The translations under genes and the position numbers were made by a program. From Gracilimonas sp034520725 (GTDB lineage Bacteria; Bacteroidota; Rhodothermia; Balneolales; Balneolaceae), in contig JAXHNH010000024.1 in the NCBI GenBank assembly GCA_034520725.1, forward strand, positions 62,001 to 126,000: a stretch of DNA of 64,000 nt, given 5' to 3'. Of this stretch, positions 28,894 through 40,471 are shown one piece after another (the first letter of the stretch is position 1; every line of letters starts with the position of its first letter). The notes beneath the pieces are model-generated. The model had not been told where the DNA came from. It did no database searches and saw nothing but the letters and a program-made list of their open reading frames with translations.

Positions 28894-29814
28894 TCAGTGC
28901 TGATGCGTAATTTCATGGCTGTGATCATCACAAGGCTCAAACTCAAATTCCAGTGTACTGTGTGAGATGTGATAATCATCATGTAGTACCTGTTTGATTG
29001 CAGATTTTATTTCCTCCATGAGATGCAGGTCTTCCTTCTGTATCACAATATGACTTTCCAGCAGGGTACTCGCCTCATCCAGCCTCCACACATGTACATG
29101 ATGCACTCCACACACTTTATCAATTTTCTGCATGGAGCCGGTCAGTTCAGAAATATCAATATCCCCGGGTTTTGCCTCCATTAAAATTTCAATAGCCTCC
29201 CGAAGCATATGGTAGCTGTGCCACATGATGTATGAACCGATTATGAGAGTCAGGATGGCATCCACAATGTACCATTCGTACTTAATGATGAGCCACCCAC
29301 CTACAATTACCCCTACCGACGAGATTGCATCAGACAGAATGTGAATAAATGCCGCCCGCATATTCAGATCATCTTTAGAATTTTTCCAAAGCAGCGCAGC
29401 TGTTATGAGATTGGCGGCAAGACCAATCATTGCCACCCAGAACATGGTTAACCCATCAATGGTCTCCGGGACAAAAAACCTCTCAACACCTTCTTTAATA
29501 AGAAAAAGAGCCACGATCACAAGGGTGATCAGGTTGACGAAAGCTCCTATGATCTCAGCCCTTTTATAACCAAAGGTCTTAGAAGAATTTGCGCCCTTTT
29601 TGGCAATTTTTTTGGTCACCAAAGTGGTCACCAGAGACATGGCATCATTGAAGTTATGAACCGCATCTGAAAGAAGAGAAAGGCTGTTGGCGATAATTCC
29701 ACCGATCACCTGTGCAAGGGTAATAGTAAGGTTCAAAAATATAGACACCCACAGTTTCCAGATGGATGAGTCATCTATTTTCGGATGATGGTGGTGTTGG
29801 TGATTATGTCCCAT
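28894..29814 (-). CDS. Cation diffusion facilitator (CzcD/ZitB-type zinc exporter)
   Basis: 306 residues, six transmembrane helices and a C-terminal cytosolic ferredoxin-like domain (from about 205). The N-terminus is His-rich (GHNHQHHHHPK). The transport-site residues are HNFND in helix II (SDAVHNFNDAMS) and H-x-x-x-D in helix V (AAFIHILSDAISS). This is the H/D-H/D set of zinc-type CDFs. The C-terminal end is also His-rich (DDHSHEITHQH). It should export Zn2+ (or Co2+/Cd2+) by proton exchange. Confidence 0.9.
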   Translation of the reverse strand: MGHNHQHHHHPKIDDSSIWKLWVSIFLNLTITLAQVIGGIIANSLSLLSDAVHNFNDAMSLVTTLVTKKIAKKGANSSKTFGYKRAEIIGAFVNLITLVIVALFLIKEGVERFFVPETIDGLTMFWVAMIGLAANLITAALLWKNSKDDLNMRAAFIHILSDAISSVGVIVGGWLIIKYEWYIVDAILTLIIGSYIMWHSYHMLREAIEILMEAKPGDIDISELTGSMQKIDKVCGVHHVHVWRLDEASTLLESHIVIQKEDLHLMEEIKSAIKQVLHDDYHISHSTLEFEFEPCDDHSHEITHQH

Positions 29815-29928
29815 TTTAATTTAATATGGCCTGAGCGCTGTATAAATTTAATTTAACCGGGTTTAAGATTTTAAATTTTCGAACAACCTTCTTTACGAAT
29901 TCAAAAGAGTTGTTGCCGAATTATGATC

Positions 29929-30387
29929 TTAACCCAGGTACCAAATGCCAAAACTACCGATCAGCGTTATAACAAATAAGATATATGCCTGCTTCACAGG
30001 TTTGTCGGGCAAGTAATTGTACAAAGGGTTTTCTGTGAAGAATTGTTCCAGCTGTTCACGTCTCGTTTTTTCGTTTTCATCCAGGTCATCTTCTTTTTTA
30101 ACCAACACTTCTGCATCACCCTGAATCTCTTCCAGACTCTCGTTTAAAAATCCGGCGATGGTGTACTGATCCACCTTTCCAAGCTTGCTGACGATTAGAT
30201 ACGCAGGTGTACCAACCATAAAAATGGCAATACTGACCACTGATTTATCCCAAACAGTAAGCTCTACAAATTCCCCCAGCGACATGCTTATGAATGCTGC
30301 AAGACCCATTATGCTAAGAAGAGCACTTAAAATAAGCCTTAATTTCCAGTTTTGTATTCCTTCCAGTAGTATTTCAGATCCCTTCAT
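29929..30387 (-). CDS. Membrane protein of unknown function, 152 residues
   Basis: Two N-terminal hydrophobic segments (about 17-38 and 48-68), a polar acidic middle (about 80-125, DDLDENEKTRREQLEQFF) and one C-terminal helix (AYILFVITLIGSFGIWYL). No family is recognised. ATG 30387 gives a basic-aromatic start (KGSEILLEGIQNWKLR) on the cytoplasmic side. It stands between the CDF and M14 peptidase genes on the same strand with about 50-100 base gaps. Confidence 0.65.
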   Translation of the reverse strand: MKGSEILLEGIQNWKLRLILSALLSIMGLAAFISMSLGEFVELTVWDKSVVSIAIFMVGTPAYLIVSKLGKVDQYTIAGFLNESLEEIQGDAEVLVKKEDDLDENEKTRREQLEQFFTENPLYNYLPDKPVKQAYILFVITLIGSFGIWYLG

Positions 30388-30439
30388 AAACTGCTATTCA
30401 AAATATTAAAAAAGAATATGTGTAACGCTTTGATAGTTT

Positions 30440-31714
30440 TCAAGATTTTTTAGCCTTCCATTCATCCAGCAATAACCGCATAAGTGAACGAGCTGCCGAC
30501 TTAGAAATTTCATCCAGCTTCTCAGGCTCCAGCTGATCGTCAACTTCATAGGTCACAGCATCAATACCAAAGGTATGATAAAACCAATTTTTTGCGATCG
30601 GTGAACTAGTATCAAATTCCTCAACGGTGAACTCTACGTCCTCATTGTCCTCTTTAATGAGCTTGATCCATTTTTGGGTAATGTTATCAGGCTTCGTCTT
30701 AATATCTTCATTAATGGGATAAAATAGGTTCTCATTTGTAGAATGAAAATCGATCGCGTAGAACATAATTCTTTTGTTATGGCCTTTCATCCATGAAAGA
30801 GCATTTCGAATCACTTTTGTTTCAGGTTGGTTGAAATTTTCCCAATCACGGTTCAGATCTATCCCTCCTGCATTATGTCGCCAGTGACCAAGATCGACTC
30901 CATCGGGATTGATCATTGGAAATGCCTTCACTACAAAGGTATTCCTGAACTCTTCAGCCAGTTTAGAATTAGAAGTCAACTCCTCCAGAAAAATAAGTGA
31001 GGCTATATATCCCGTCACTTCGGGTGGGTGCTGTCTTCCGACAATTGCCAAAACAGGAGCTGTTTGATCAGGTTCGACCTCTGTAATTTCAAGCTCCAGG
31101 ATCTCCCTCCCCCTTTTTGAGAGCCCGGCACTTCTCAGTTTCACATAATCATGAGCAGTGACACCACGTTCTTCCAATTCTGCCTCTAAATCGGTTGTTG
31201 TCTGAAGGGGCTGTGCCGATACGTAAACAGGATCTTCATTTAATTCCAGCTCTATGATAGCTGTACCGTCAGTTGAGTCATATTCAAAAGCCAATTCCTC
31301 GTACTCATTGGCTTGAACCGAATCCAAACTACCCGGTTTATGTAATTTAGGAACATACCGATGTATGGCATCCTGATAATTAATCTTTATTTTAGCTATC
31401 CTGAGGGTGTCACTCCATATCTTAAAAGCAAACCATGGACTGTTATTGATCGGCGCATTTTCAGGTTGTATAAAAACCTCGAACAAAGTATCATTCTTCG
31501 CAAAAAAATCATTGAGACGCGCACCTTCAAATTCATTCGAAACCCAAACTTTTGGAAAACCGGCACCGATTACCCGCTTATATTGTGGGATCAGCTCTTT
31601 GTCTGTAGTATTTGTTACATCAGGCGGATCGTATGAAAAACCTGTAAATTCCTCTGTACTTTTACAGGATGACAACATTAAAAGCAGAGAGACTAAAATC
31701 AGTGCTTTACGCAT
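30440..31714 (-). CDS. M14 zinc carboxypeptidase lipoprotein
   Basis: 424 residues with lipobox (LLLMLSSCKS). An N-terminal beta-rich region (about 30-190) precedes the carboxypeptidase domain. Zinc ligands are H-x-x-E in GRQHPPEVTG (about 230) and His in DFHSTNENLF (about 325). The substrate-binding N-R is in GIDLNRDWENF (about 290), and the catalytic Glu is probable in VTYEVDDQ (about 390). M14 enzymes remove C-terminal residues or process peptidoglycan-like peptides. The membrane anchor suggests periplasmic or surface peptide use. Confidence 0.85.
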   Translation of the reverse strand: MRKALILVSLLLMLSSCKSTEEFTGFSYDPPDVTNTTDKELIPQYKRVIGAGFPKVWVSNEFEGARLNDFFAKNDTLFEVFIQPENAPINNSPWFAFKIWSDTLRIAKIKINYQDAIHRYVPKLHKPGSLDSVQANEYEELAFEYDSTDGTAIIELELNEDPVYVSAQPLQTTTDLEAELEERGVTAHDYVKLRSAGLSKRGREILELEITEVEPDQTAPVLAIVGRQHPPEVTGYIASLIFLEELTSNSKLAEEFRNTFVVKAFPMINPDGVDLGHWRHNAGGIDLNRDWENFNQPETKVIRNALSWMKGHNKRIMFYAIDFHSTNENLFYPINEDIKTKPDNITQKWIKLIKEDNEDVEFTVEEFDTSSPIAKNWFYHTFGIDAVTYEVDDQLEPEKLDEISKSAARSLMRLLLDEWKAKKS

Positions 31715-31836
31715 GTAAATGAAGGCTTTTAAACTTTGACATTATATCCTCAAAAATCGGATAACGGTTACCAAGATAGCAAACATTCGGATATACTTAA
31801 CATTCAAATAACGGTTTCTATTTCCTGACATCAACT

Positions 31837-33789
31837 ATGCATAAAGCAACTCAATTTATCTTATTGTTATTGGGACTCATGATTTTACCTTTGAGTTTGG
31901 CTATTGCTCAAGATCAGGATGAGGAACCTACTCTGCCCCGAGTTTGGAGTGTAGACTTCAAGGGGAATACTACTTACGATGATATGGTTCTACAAAACAT
32001 CATTCTGAATGAATCGCCCTCTCGGTTAAAAAAAATGGCTTTCTGGAAAAATCCGGGTATGAAACTCAACGAAAATGAAGTCCGACGTGATGTGATCCGA
32101 ATCGAAAGATTTTATCAGCGCCGGGGGTTCGATGATGTAGAGGTGAGTTATGAGATTCAGTCTCTGAACAAAGATTGGAAAAAAGAGATTTTGTTCACTA
32201 TTACCGAAAATAAACCCATTCGCATTTCAGAGGTAAACTTCAGTATCAATGCCAATGAAGAAAACCGTGAACTGATAGCCGGTAATAACCGGTTCAATAC
32301 TATCAGAGAGCGATTACCGTATCGTAAAGGAGAGCGATATGAGGTCATAAATGAGACCGAAGTAAAGGCAAATTTAACCGGTGCTCTTAACAACCTTGGG
32401 TTTCCATATGCGAGCAGTTTAGTTCAGGCTGAAATAGACAGTATTGCAAAATCTGCCGTGGTTAATATTGAGGTTACTTCGGGCATCAGGGCTCGATTTG
32501 ATACCGTTACTGTAGAAGGTGAAGAAACGCTGGCAGCAAGATATATAGCTCGCGAAACAGGCATTAAAGTTGGCGAGTACTTTAGCAACGATCAGCTCAG
32601 AGAAGCACAACGGGAAGTTTTCAGCCATCATCTGCTTCGTTTCGCTATCGTATCATTACCGGAGCAGCCTCAGGATTCCACCGTTACTGTGAAAGTGAGA
32701 GTAAAGGAATCTCCTTTGCGTACAGTACAGCTGTTATTTGGAATCGGGAACCTAACACGACTTGATGACGGCTGGGCCGATTTCTATAAACTTTTCAGAG
32801 GCCGGGCTTCATGGACTCACAGAAATGTACGTGGAAAGGGAGAACGATTTACCATTTCAGCCAGTGCGTCTGCTATCGAACAACGGATGAGCACCGATTA
32901 TCTATTCCCCTATCTATTCAATACAAAGTCTTCTTTTGTTTCCTCCCCTTTTATCAGTCACCAACTTGAACCCTCCTATGAGATCTTCAGAGGTGGTATC
33001 ACGAACAGTTTTGTGTATCAATACAGCTCCAATTTGACCGCATCTGTATCCTATGAGTTTACGCTCAACAACGAATCGACACTTAATTCTCAGGAAAGTC
33101 TGCCCGACAGTATTCAGTCATATAATACGTCTTCTTTTAACCTCAACGGTTTTTATTCTAATGGGTTGAACCGGGGACGAAGCGGCTGGTCTATTCAGCC
33201 TTTCTGGGAATTATCAGGTCTGTTTAGTGAATCTACTTTTAGCTTTCAAAAGGCTGGCCTCGATACAAAGAAATTCACTCCGCTAACTAACAGCATTGTT
33301 TTTGCGAATCGGGTAAACCTTGGGGGCATTTATTTCTCAAAAAATGACACCCTTCCATCCAATATTCGGCTATATAGCGGCGGTACAAATTCTGTACGCG
33401 GCTGGAACCGACAGGAACTTGGCCCCAAAAGAGCCATCCTTGATGCTAACGGAAATTTCGACCGGTATGTGCCGATCGGGGGGCGGGGCAGCTTCAGTTT
33501 CAACAGTGAATTCAGATTCAGTTTCGACAGCTTTATTAAAGGGTTTGGAATGGCTGCTTTTCTGGATGGCGGTCAGGTATGGAGAAATTTTAGCGATATC
33601 ACATCTACACCTTTTCTTTTTGGTACCGGGGGCGGCTTTCGATATCAGTCACCTATCGGACCGTTACGGATTGACATTGCCTATAAAGTAAACCCAACAG
33701 ATGAGGACCTTCAGATCTATCAGGGTACTGATTATGGCAATGCCTGGGATCGTTGGGGCATTCACTTCAGCATAGGACAGGCATTTTAA
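31837..33789 (+). CDS. tamA: BamA/TamA family outer-membrane protein (POTRA plus beta-barrel)
   Basis: 650 residues with signal peptide (LILPLSLAIAQ). About three POTRA domains (35-300) precede a 16-strand Omp85 barrel (about 300-650). The barrel has a conserved loop motif LYSGGTNSVRGWNRQELGP (about 510) and an aromatic C-terminal strand ending GQAF. The downstream gene encodes TamB and overlaps by one base (TAATG), so this is the TamA-like partner of a translocation-and-assembly module. Gene symbol assigned on context. Confidence 0.8.
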   Translation: MHKATQFILLLLGLMILPLSLAIAQDQDEEPTLPRVWSVDFKGNTTYDDMVLQNIILNESPSRLKKMAFWKNPGMKLNENEVRRDVIRIERFYQRRGFDDVEVSYEIQSLNKDWKKEILFTITENKPIRISEVNFSINANEENRELIAGNNRFNTIRERLPYRKGERYEVINETEVKANLTGALNNLGFPYASSLVQAEIDSIAKSAVVNIEVTSGIRARFDTVTVEGEETLAARYIARETGIKVGEYFSNDQLREAQREVFSHHLLRFAIVSLPEQPQDSTVTVKVRVKESPLRTVQLLFGIGNLTRLDDGWADFYKLFRGRASWTHRNVRGKGERFTISASASAIEQRMSTDYLFPYLFNTKSSFVSSPFISHQLEPSYEIFRGGITNSFVYQYSSNLTASVSYEFTLNNESTLNSQESLPDSIQSYNTSSFNLNGFYSNGLNRGRSGWSIQPFWELSGLFSESTFSFQKAGLDTKKFTPLTNSIVFANRVNLGGIYFSKNDTLPSNIRLYSGGTNSVRGWNRQELGPKRAILDANGNFDRYVPIGGRGSFSFNSEFRFSFDSFIKGFGMAAFLDGGQVWRNFSDITSTPFLFGTGGGFRYQSPIGPLRIDIAYKVNPTDEDLQIYQGTDYGNAWDRWGIHFSIGQAF

Positions 33790-36700
33790 TGAGTGAGACT
33801 AAACAACATATCACTGAAAAAGTCTGGCTTAAAAGAACAGCGTGGATCGTACTATCAATCATTATCCTACTGCTGGGACTTCGTTTATCTTTTAAAACAA
33901 CTTTCGTCCAAAATTTTGCCAAAAAGCAGCTCATATCTGTGGCAAATTCATCTATCAACGGCACCCTTGATATTTCTTCCATTCAGGGTGATCTGTGGAA
34001 CGACTTTAATGTTAATGGTATCACTATAACCGACCTGGCTAATGATACCCTGCTCACCGTCTCAAATATTCAGGTCAGCCATTCCCTGTTAAAACTCATG
34101 GGTTTAACCTATGAAAGTTCGCTTATTTCCATTGATGGACTGAAGATGTACCTGGAAGAAGACAGCGCCGGTACTTTCAACGTACAGCAACTGATTCCTC
34201 AGGATACCACTTCAAGCAAATTACCCGTAAACCTTGATCTGCAGGATATCCGTTTGCTTAACTCGGCGGTCTATGTAAACTCACCTTCCTATCTGCCGGA
34301 TGAAAAATTATCTGTTACAGAACTTAATGCACGAGCACAGCTTCAGATGTTTGAAGAATTCTCAGCCAGCCTCAATGAACTTAATCTCATAATCAACGAG
34401 GGAAGTTTACCCAATTCGATTGACCTCAATGCCTCAGCCAGTTACAAAGGAGATCAAATTACACTAAATGAGCTGATCATAGGAACAGGCAGGTCTTTCC
34501 TGGAAGCCAATGCTACTACAGATCTTCAGGATTCAACATTGAACGCCGCATTTCAGGTCGCCCCGTTTTCTTTTTCAGACCTTAAGCCTTATATCGATCA
34601 GCCTCTTCCCGATGAAGATCTTCAACTTTCATTGACAGTAAAAGGAACCTTCGATTCTTTTGATATCGAGCTCACAGGTGATGGCACCGGCTTTGATGAT
34701 CTATTGCTTGTAACCACTCTATCGCTAAATGAGCAACCCTCCCTGAAAAAAGTTGGCTTGAGTGGCAAAAATATTGATATCGGATATTACACCGCTGATT
34801 CTATTGATGCAAAGATCTCCGGTTTTCAAGTCACAGCTGAAGGTTACCTAGATCGGGATCTTGAAGATGCGAACATGACCTGGGGCTTTACGCTGGATAA
34901 TATCAGTTACGACAACTATAAGCTCCAAACCCTGCATGGTAGCGGTACACTGAAAAACGGAACCGTTTTAGCTAATGTGGAAATGCGAGACGGTCAGCAG
35001 TCCATAGTCCTTAACACTGATATTGAGGATATCTTCAGCACAAATCCGGAATGGCTTATAGATCTAGTGGTTACAAAATTAGACCCTGCCCGCTGGATGA
35101 AAGCTCCTGAAATGAGCGGTGTTATTTCACTGAACGCACGAGCTCACGGAAATGGATTTTCTTTGAGTGACCAACCCTGGGAATATGCTATCTTCAAACG
35201 TAAGATCCCCGTGGCAACCAATGATCCCCTGAAAGCTGATTTTGGAGACCAAATACCGCTACAGACTGAACCGATCGAACTGGCAGGATATCGGATTCCT
35301 GATCTTTCTCTTACCGGCTCCATCAACTCGGATATGCTAACTTCGAAAGGCTTCGTTGACCTATTTGACAACAGGGTTAATATCAGAGCGTCCATTCAGC
35401 AGCTTCTACAAGAAACACGTTTGTTTTCATTTGAGAGCTCCACAAACTCATTCAACATTGCAGATCTCCCCAACCTTGAGTCATTACCGAGCTCCATCAA
35501 CCTGAACGTTACCGGCAGCGGCATCTTTACCGATACAGAAAACCTAAGTCTCGAAACATTGGTGAAGATCGATTCAAGCAGTATCAATGGTGCTTCGATT
35601 GATTCCTTAACCATTGATGCGGAACTGCAGGATAACATACTGAGAGTCAGAAATGGCCAACTCGCCAGTGAAGTCATTGCAGGTAGTTTTTCAGGACGCC
35701 GCAATCTTATTGACCGTACAGATCCCGACAATAACTTTAGCCTTAACATGAAAATTCTGAACCTTCAGCCTGTTGCATCATTAGCCGGTGCAGAAGTGCT
35801 TGAGGCGACCGGAACCCTCACGGGAAAAGTCAGTGAAGTGGTTGAAAACGAGCTGCTTTTTGACGGGGATGTATCTCTGTCTGATATTCGTTACGACTCC
35901 CTTTTTACAGCTAATAAAATATCCGGATTAACAAAAATATCGATACGTGATGAATATGGCTTCGATTTTTCACTGAATATAGAACAGCCAATAATAAATG
36001 ATATTCCGCTTCAGGATGTCACATTTCAAACTATTGGCGTTTCAACAAACGAATTCATGTCTGGTTACTTCAATTTAGACATAATCAGTGAAGATGCCGG
36101 TGAGATCTTACAATCCGGTGATTTTGCCGTAAACCTTAGTACCCTGAGAACTGAGCTAAGCTGGAATTCTATGGAATTTAGAACCCCGCACAGACACTGT
36201 TACTGAAGCAGCCATTCAACCTGGTGTATGAAGATGCAAGCATTAAGACCGACACCCTTCGTTTAGGCTCGGAAGATGAAGCTTACCTCAACTTTGCGGT
36301 TCCATACGCTGACACCCTTTCCCAGCGTTTCTGGATGGAGGCCAATAATTGTGACTTTGGTGTTATTCAAGAGACCATTTTTAATGAACGGTTTGTAGAT
36401 GGGGTGCTTTCAGGCGGCCTTGCACTGGAAATTTCGGACAGCACATTTGCAGGAAATGGAGCATTGAACATTGAAAATCTGTCTTATTTAGGTACTCAAG
36501 CCGAGCGCTTTTCTTTAGACTTTTACCTCAGGGATAAAAGATTAAACACCGCTTTGAGTATCATCATGCAAGGTGAAGAGAAAGTAAGCGGCAGCCTTGA
36601 TGTCCCATTCGTTCCGGAATCACCTGTAAGTTTATCGGATTCCTTTTTTAATGAGCCTGTATCCGGGTCATTCCGAATTGCTCCAATTGCACTGAATGAA

Positions 36701-38332
36701 ATAAAAGGCATCCTTGAGGAATTTCAGTTCACACAAACTAGTGGCATTCTTTCTTTTGAAGGCGTACTTAGTGGAACAGCCGGAGAACCTGATTTTAGTG
36801 GGAATTTCAATCTGTCCAAACCTACTCTTTCCGGGATTCCTATCGATTCAGCTTCGGCAAACTTTAAATACGATCATACTCAAAAGAACTTAACCGCTTT
36901 AACGCGTATAGATGCCCGTGGTCAACGCGCTGCATCCATAGATGCCAAGATCCCGATCTCAATGGACTTCAGTACCTTTGAAGTACAAATGCCGGGGCCT
37001 GAGGATTCATTAAGCGTGAATCTCGTCACTGATAATTTCAACCTTTCGGTGTTCAATGATTTTCTCAACAAACAATACACCAGAAACCTTCGTGGTATGC
37101 TGAATGCCGATATTAAAGTATCCGGCACTAAGTCCGATCTTATATCAAATGGATATCTGAGATTGGAAAATGGTCATTTATCAGTACCAATTGCGGGTAT
37201 TACTTTGACTGATATCAGCTCAGAAATTCAGCTAATGAAAAATGGCCAGCTTGAATTGCAACATTTTGCCATGAAAAGTGGAAATGGTAATTTTACAGCC
37301 TCCGGTGCTATTGACCTCGAAGGTATAACCCCTACAAATTTAAGTATAGATGCAAAAGCCTCTCGATTCAAACTGGCAAATACTGATGACTATAATCTCA
37401 CCATTGACCTGAATAGTAACATTTCAGGTGATCCGATTCGACCTAAAGCCTCCGGATCTTTCACCATTAAAAACGGATTCGTTTACTTACAGAATTTCGG
37501 TGAAAGATCAGTTGAAGAGATACAGCTTGAGGAAGAAGAAACCTTTTCATTCAGTCCATATGATTCACTGGCAATGGATATGACTTTTGTGATCGAGCGG
37601 GATTTCTTTATTCGTAACAGTCGATACCTGGATATGGAGATCGAACTTAACGGGGAACTTGAGGCACAAAAACAAACAGCCGGAGACTTACAACTGTTCG
37701 GTACTCTTGATGCCGGAGATGGTTACGTGCGGCCGCTTGGCAAGCAGTTCAATCTTGAAGAAGGTAATTTCACTTTCAGCGGGCCGCTTGAAAACCCTGA
37801 TATCTTTATTAACACCAGTTATATCCCACAAGGCAGTCAAAAACAAGGTAATCCCATTACCTTGTACTATATTATCGAAGGAACGGCACAGGATCCAAAA
37901 TTCAGGTTCGAAAGCGAACCTCAAATGGAGCAGCAGGATATCATATGCTATACCCTGTTCAACAAACCATGCTATGCCCTGGACTCCTGGCAACAGGTGG
38001 TGAGTGGTGGTGGCGGATCATCCCCAACCGATCTTTTGGTAGGTGTGCTATTGGATGAGGTGGAAGCTCTTGCCACTCAGGAATTGGGTATTGATGTGGT
38101 TCAGATCGAGACATCCAATACAGGGTCGGGTGCGGGTACAACTACCTCAATAAAAACCGGGTGGTATCTGAACCGGAGAACTTTCTTTGCCATCATCAAT
38201 GAGATCACAGGAGCAACCCCTGAGACGATGTTCATTCTTGAGTACATGCTAAGTAATAACCTGGATCTTATTCTCACTCAGGGTGATGAACGGCAGCAGG
38301 GTATCGATCTTCGCTGGCATTACGACTATTGA
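33789..38332 (+). CDS. tamB: TamB/AsmA-like translocation and assembly protein, one frameshift
   Basis: About 1514 residues when the frames are joined. ATG 33789 is chosen because it overlaps the tamA stop and precedes an N-terminal anchor helix (TAWIVLSIIILLLGLRL). The long body is a repetitive beta-taco of short strands typical of TamB/AsmA lipid-transfer-like proteins. The C-terminal DUF490 domain (PF04357) contains GDGYVRPLGKQFNLEEGNFTF, CYTLFNKPC and a closing hydrophobic-aromatic end (LRWHYDY). A break at about 36190 sits in a C run (AACCCCG), most likely a missing base. It works with TamA across the periplasm. Confidence 0.85.
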
Positions 38333-38347
38333 TCAGTGTTATGGTGT

Positions 38348-38388
38348 TTAAGTGCTACGGTTTCATTATATAAAACCGTAACACTTAA
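38348..38388. terminator. Bidirectional terminator between tamB and the zinc-ribbon gene
   Basis: Stem TTAAGTG(C)TACGGTTT / AAACCGTA(A)CACTTAA around CATTATAT lies between the two convergent genes, with A and T flanks on both sides. Confidence 0.7.
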
Positions 38389-38576
38389 AAATTACATTGT
38401 TCTCCCCGGCAGCATTCCTCGGCATTGGTTCCGCAGGCTGAACATTGTCCGTGCCCGTGAACCCATACCAAATCCGCTTCCTGTCCACAGAATAAACACC
38501 TTCTTTTTGCTTTTGTATGAGCCTGATTAGCTTTCTTTGCTATGTCGTGTTCTTTAATCCTGTGTGAGTTCATCAT
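38385..38576 (-). CDS. Small cysteine-rich zinc-ribbon-like protein
   Basis: 63 residues. After a basic helix come paired cysteines: CLFCGQEADLVWVHGHGQCSACG, then CCRGEQC at the end. Two C-x-x-C pairs plus His residues (VHGHG) suggest a zinc ribbon. Its first 23 bases overlap the 3' end of the hydrolase gene, so it is the downstream cistron. The cysteine pattern argues against chance; function is unknown. Confidence 0.6.
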   Translation of the reverse strand: MMNSHRIKEHDIAKKANQAHTKAKRRCLFCGQEADLVWVHGHGQCSACGTNAEECCRGEQCNF

Positions 38577-39462
38577 AGGCTACTTGTACATTTGCACTTA
38601 AAGGTAATCTCCAGCCGGGAGCTTTAAATTCCTCAAAGCCATCCAAAGTTTCAATGTCAGCCAGCTCTTCTTTTGATCTTCCGGCTTCGATGCCATTTTT
38701 TGTATACTCGATCAAAGCCGTCAGAAAATCACGTTTAACCATTAGATCTTCCCGGGAACCGGTGATGCCATATTCTGCATTTCCGTGACCAAAAATATAC
38801 ATCGCATCACTAGGTAATTCATCAGCCACAGTTTCAAGTGTGGTGATCCAGTTTGATATAGAGGCCCCTGAGCCTCTGTCAATGAAAGGATGGGCACGAT
38901 TAAAGATCAGGTCACCCATATGTGCCACATTAGCTTTCTCAAAAAACACCACGGAGTCTCCGCCGGTGTGAGCCGGACCGTAATGTTTGAGGTGAATGGT
39001 TTCATCACCCACTGATTCTGTCCATGAAGTTTTATAGGTAGTGTTCGGATAAACCTGTGCATCAAGTGCTTCCTGTCCACTTCGTTGCGCTGCTGCCTTT
39101 TGCAATTCCGGTACATTCTGATGAGCTACGATCTTCCCTACCCTGTCTTTAAAAACCGGATTACCCGCTGTGTGATCGCCATGATGATGGGTATTGATGA
39201 GCATATCAAATGCAACATCCTTCATTTCCTCAAGACCGTTAATACAGGTTTGTGCCGATTCCGGAAACTGGGAATCAACAACCACGATACCATCATTATT
39301 AACAAGCCAGCCAATGGTTCCACCTCTTCCAACAAAGGTTCCCACATTTCGGCGAAGTGTCGTAAAGGGACTGTCCTGCCCCAATTGAAAGAGTTTGTGA
39401 AATGGAACAGTAGCTGCAGCTCCCATTAAAGCAGACTTGAGCAAGAAATCGCGGCGATTCAT
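38554..39462 (-). CDS. Exported metallo-beta-lactamase-fold hydrolase
   Basis: 302 residues. The N-terminus (MNRRDFLLKSALMGAAATVP) resembles a Tat signal of the N-R-R-D-F type. The metal site is H-x-H-x-D-H in NTHHHGDHTAGN (about 90-100), with further ligands in GPAHTGGDSVVFF (about 160) and a C-terminal GHGNAEYG (about 225). Closest general type is the exported glyoxalase-II/quinoprotein-relay-like hydrolases; the substrate cannot be told. It overlaps the small zinc-ribbon gene downstream. Confidence 0.85.
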   Translation of the reverse strand: MNRRDFLLKSALMGAAATVPFHKLFQLGQDSPFTTLRRNVGTFVGRGGTIGWLVNNDGIVVVDSQFPESAQTCINGLEEMKDVAFDMLINTHHHGDHTAGNPVFKDRVGKIVAHQNVPELQKAAAQRSGQEALDAQVYPNTTYKTSWTESVGDETIHLKHYGPAHTGGDSVVFFEKANVAHMGDLIFNRAHPFIDRGSGASISNWITTLETVADELPSDAMYIFGHGNAEYGITGSREDLMVKRDFLTALIEYTKNGIEAGRSKEELADIETLDGFEEFKAPGWRLPLSANVQVAYDELTQD

Positions 39463-39796
39463 GGAATATTCGGTTTATTGAGTCTTTGATTTAGCGCAAT
39501 AAACGAAAAAAATTTAAATATTCATTCCTGGGAATTTCCTAGTGATCATCTCGTGTCGACGCAGAGCGTCAGGCACGAGGCCGGGATTCGATATTTGTTG
39601 TGATTTTCTTTATCAAACCATTCGTCCAAGCGGGACGCTTGAACTAGTCTTGTTATTAATTTCTACTCCTCTTCCACTGCACTATATAGACCTCGCTACG
39701 ACGCTCTGCGTTATAGCGTATGATTACAACTACACTATCCCTATTGACACGTAAACTACTAGGCAACAATCAAACCTATAGCACTACGTACAACCT
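39463..39796. other. Intergenic region with inverted repeat
   Basis: No gene seen. GACGCAGAGCGTC near 39558 recurs as the inverted form ACGACGCTCTGCGT near 39699-39713, each partly self-complementary. These are REP-like palindromes resembling others in the window. Confidence 0.5.
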
Positions 39797-40471
39797 CTAA
39801 CTCATACCGCGATAGCGGCCGGGCTTGTGGTTTATGGCAAGGATGACATTAAGCGCTACGGCCGCCAGTACGGAAAACGCCAGGGCTTTCCAGTCCACAA
39901 CAAAGAAAGCAGCGAGTATGATAAGCGTATCAGCCGCCATTTGAAATTTTCCCGCACTGATCTGAAAGTACTCCTGTACGTAGATGGAAAGAATATTCAG
40001 ACCACCAAGACTTGCTTTATGCCGGAAAAGCATCAACAATCCACTTCCGATCAAAAACCCACCAAATATAGCTGCAAACCACGGATTGATCTCCCCGAAT
40101 TCAAAGATCGTGGGTATGAATTCAGTCAGGAATGAAACCCCGGAAACAGCGATGAAAGTCTTTATTGTAAAATCCCAGCCCAGCTTTTTAACAGCCAGAA
40201 TATAGAACGGCAAGTTGATCACAAAAAAGATGGGGCCAAATGTGAGCGGGGTGGTGTATTGCGTCAAAAAAGCCACACCGGCGGTTCCGCCGATCAGGAA
40301 ATTCATGTGGGAAAAGATAGCGATCCCGAATGCAGCCAACAGTGAACCGATTATGATACCCTGAATGTCATCCACTATCGAGTGCTTTTCGATTTTCCTG
40401 GTCTTCTCCTCCTCTTGTGTTTGCTCTATCGTTTCGTTTTTAGTTTTCCCGTTTTCTTTATCAGTATTCAT
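39797..40471 (-). CDS. YitT family membrane protein
   Basis: 224 residues. A charged N-terminus (about 1-30, rich in K and E) precedes about five transmembrane helices typical of YitT/DUF161 (PF02588). It has the G-G-T-A-G motif in NFLIGGTAGVAFLTQY (about 60) and GSGLLMLFRHKASLGG (about 145). The C-terminal DUF2179 domain of longer YitT proteins is absent, so it is the short form. Function is unknown, possibly transport. The ATG directly follows the GroES-like gene's TAA with no gap, indicating one operon. Confidence 0.8.
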   Translation of the reverse strand: MNTDKENGKTKNETIEQTQEEEKTRKIEKHSIVDDIQGIIIGSLLAAFGIAIFSHMNFLIGGTAGVAFLTQYTTPLTFGPIFFVINLPFYILAVKKLGWDFTIKTFIAVSGVSFLTEFIPTIFEFGEINPWFAAIFGGFLIGSGLLMLFRHKASLGGLNILSIYVQEYFQISAGKFQMAADTLIILAAFFVVDWKALAFSVLAAVALNVILAINHKPGRYRGMS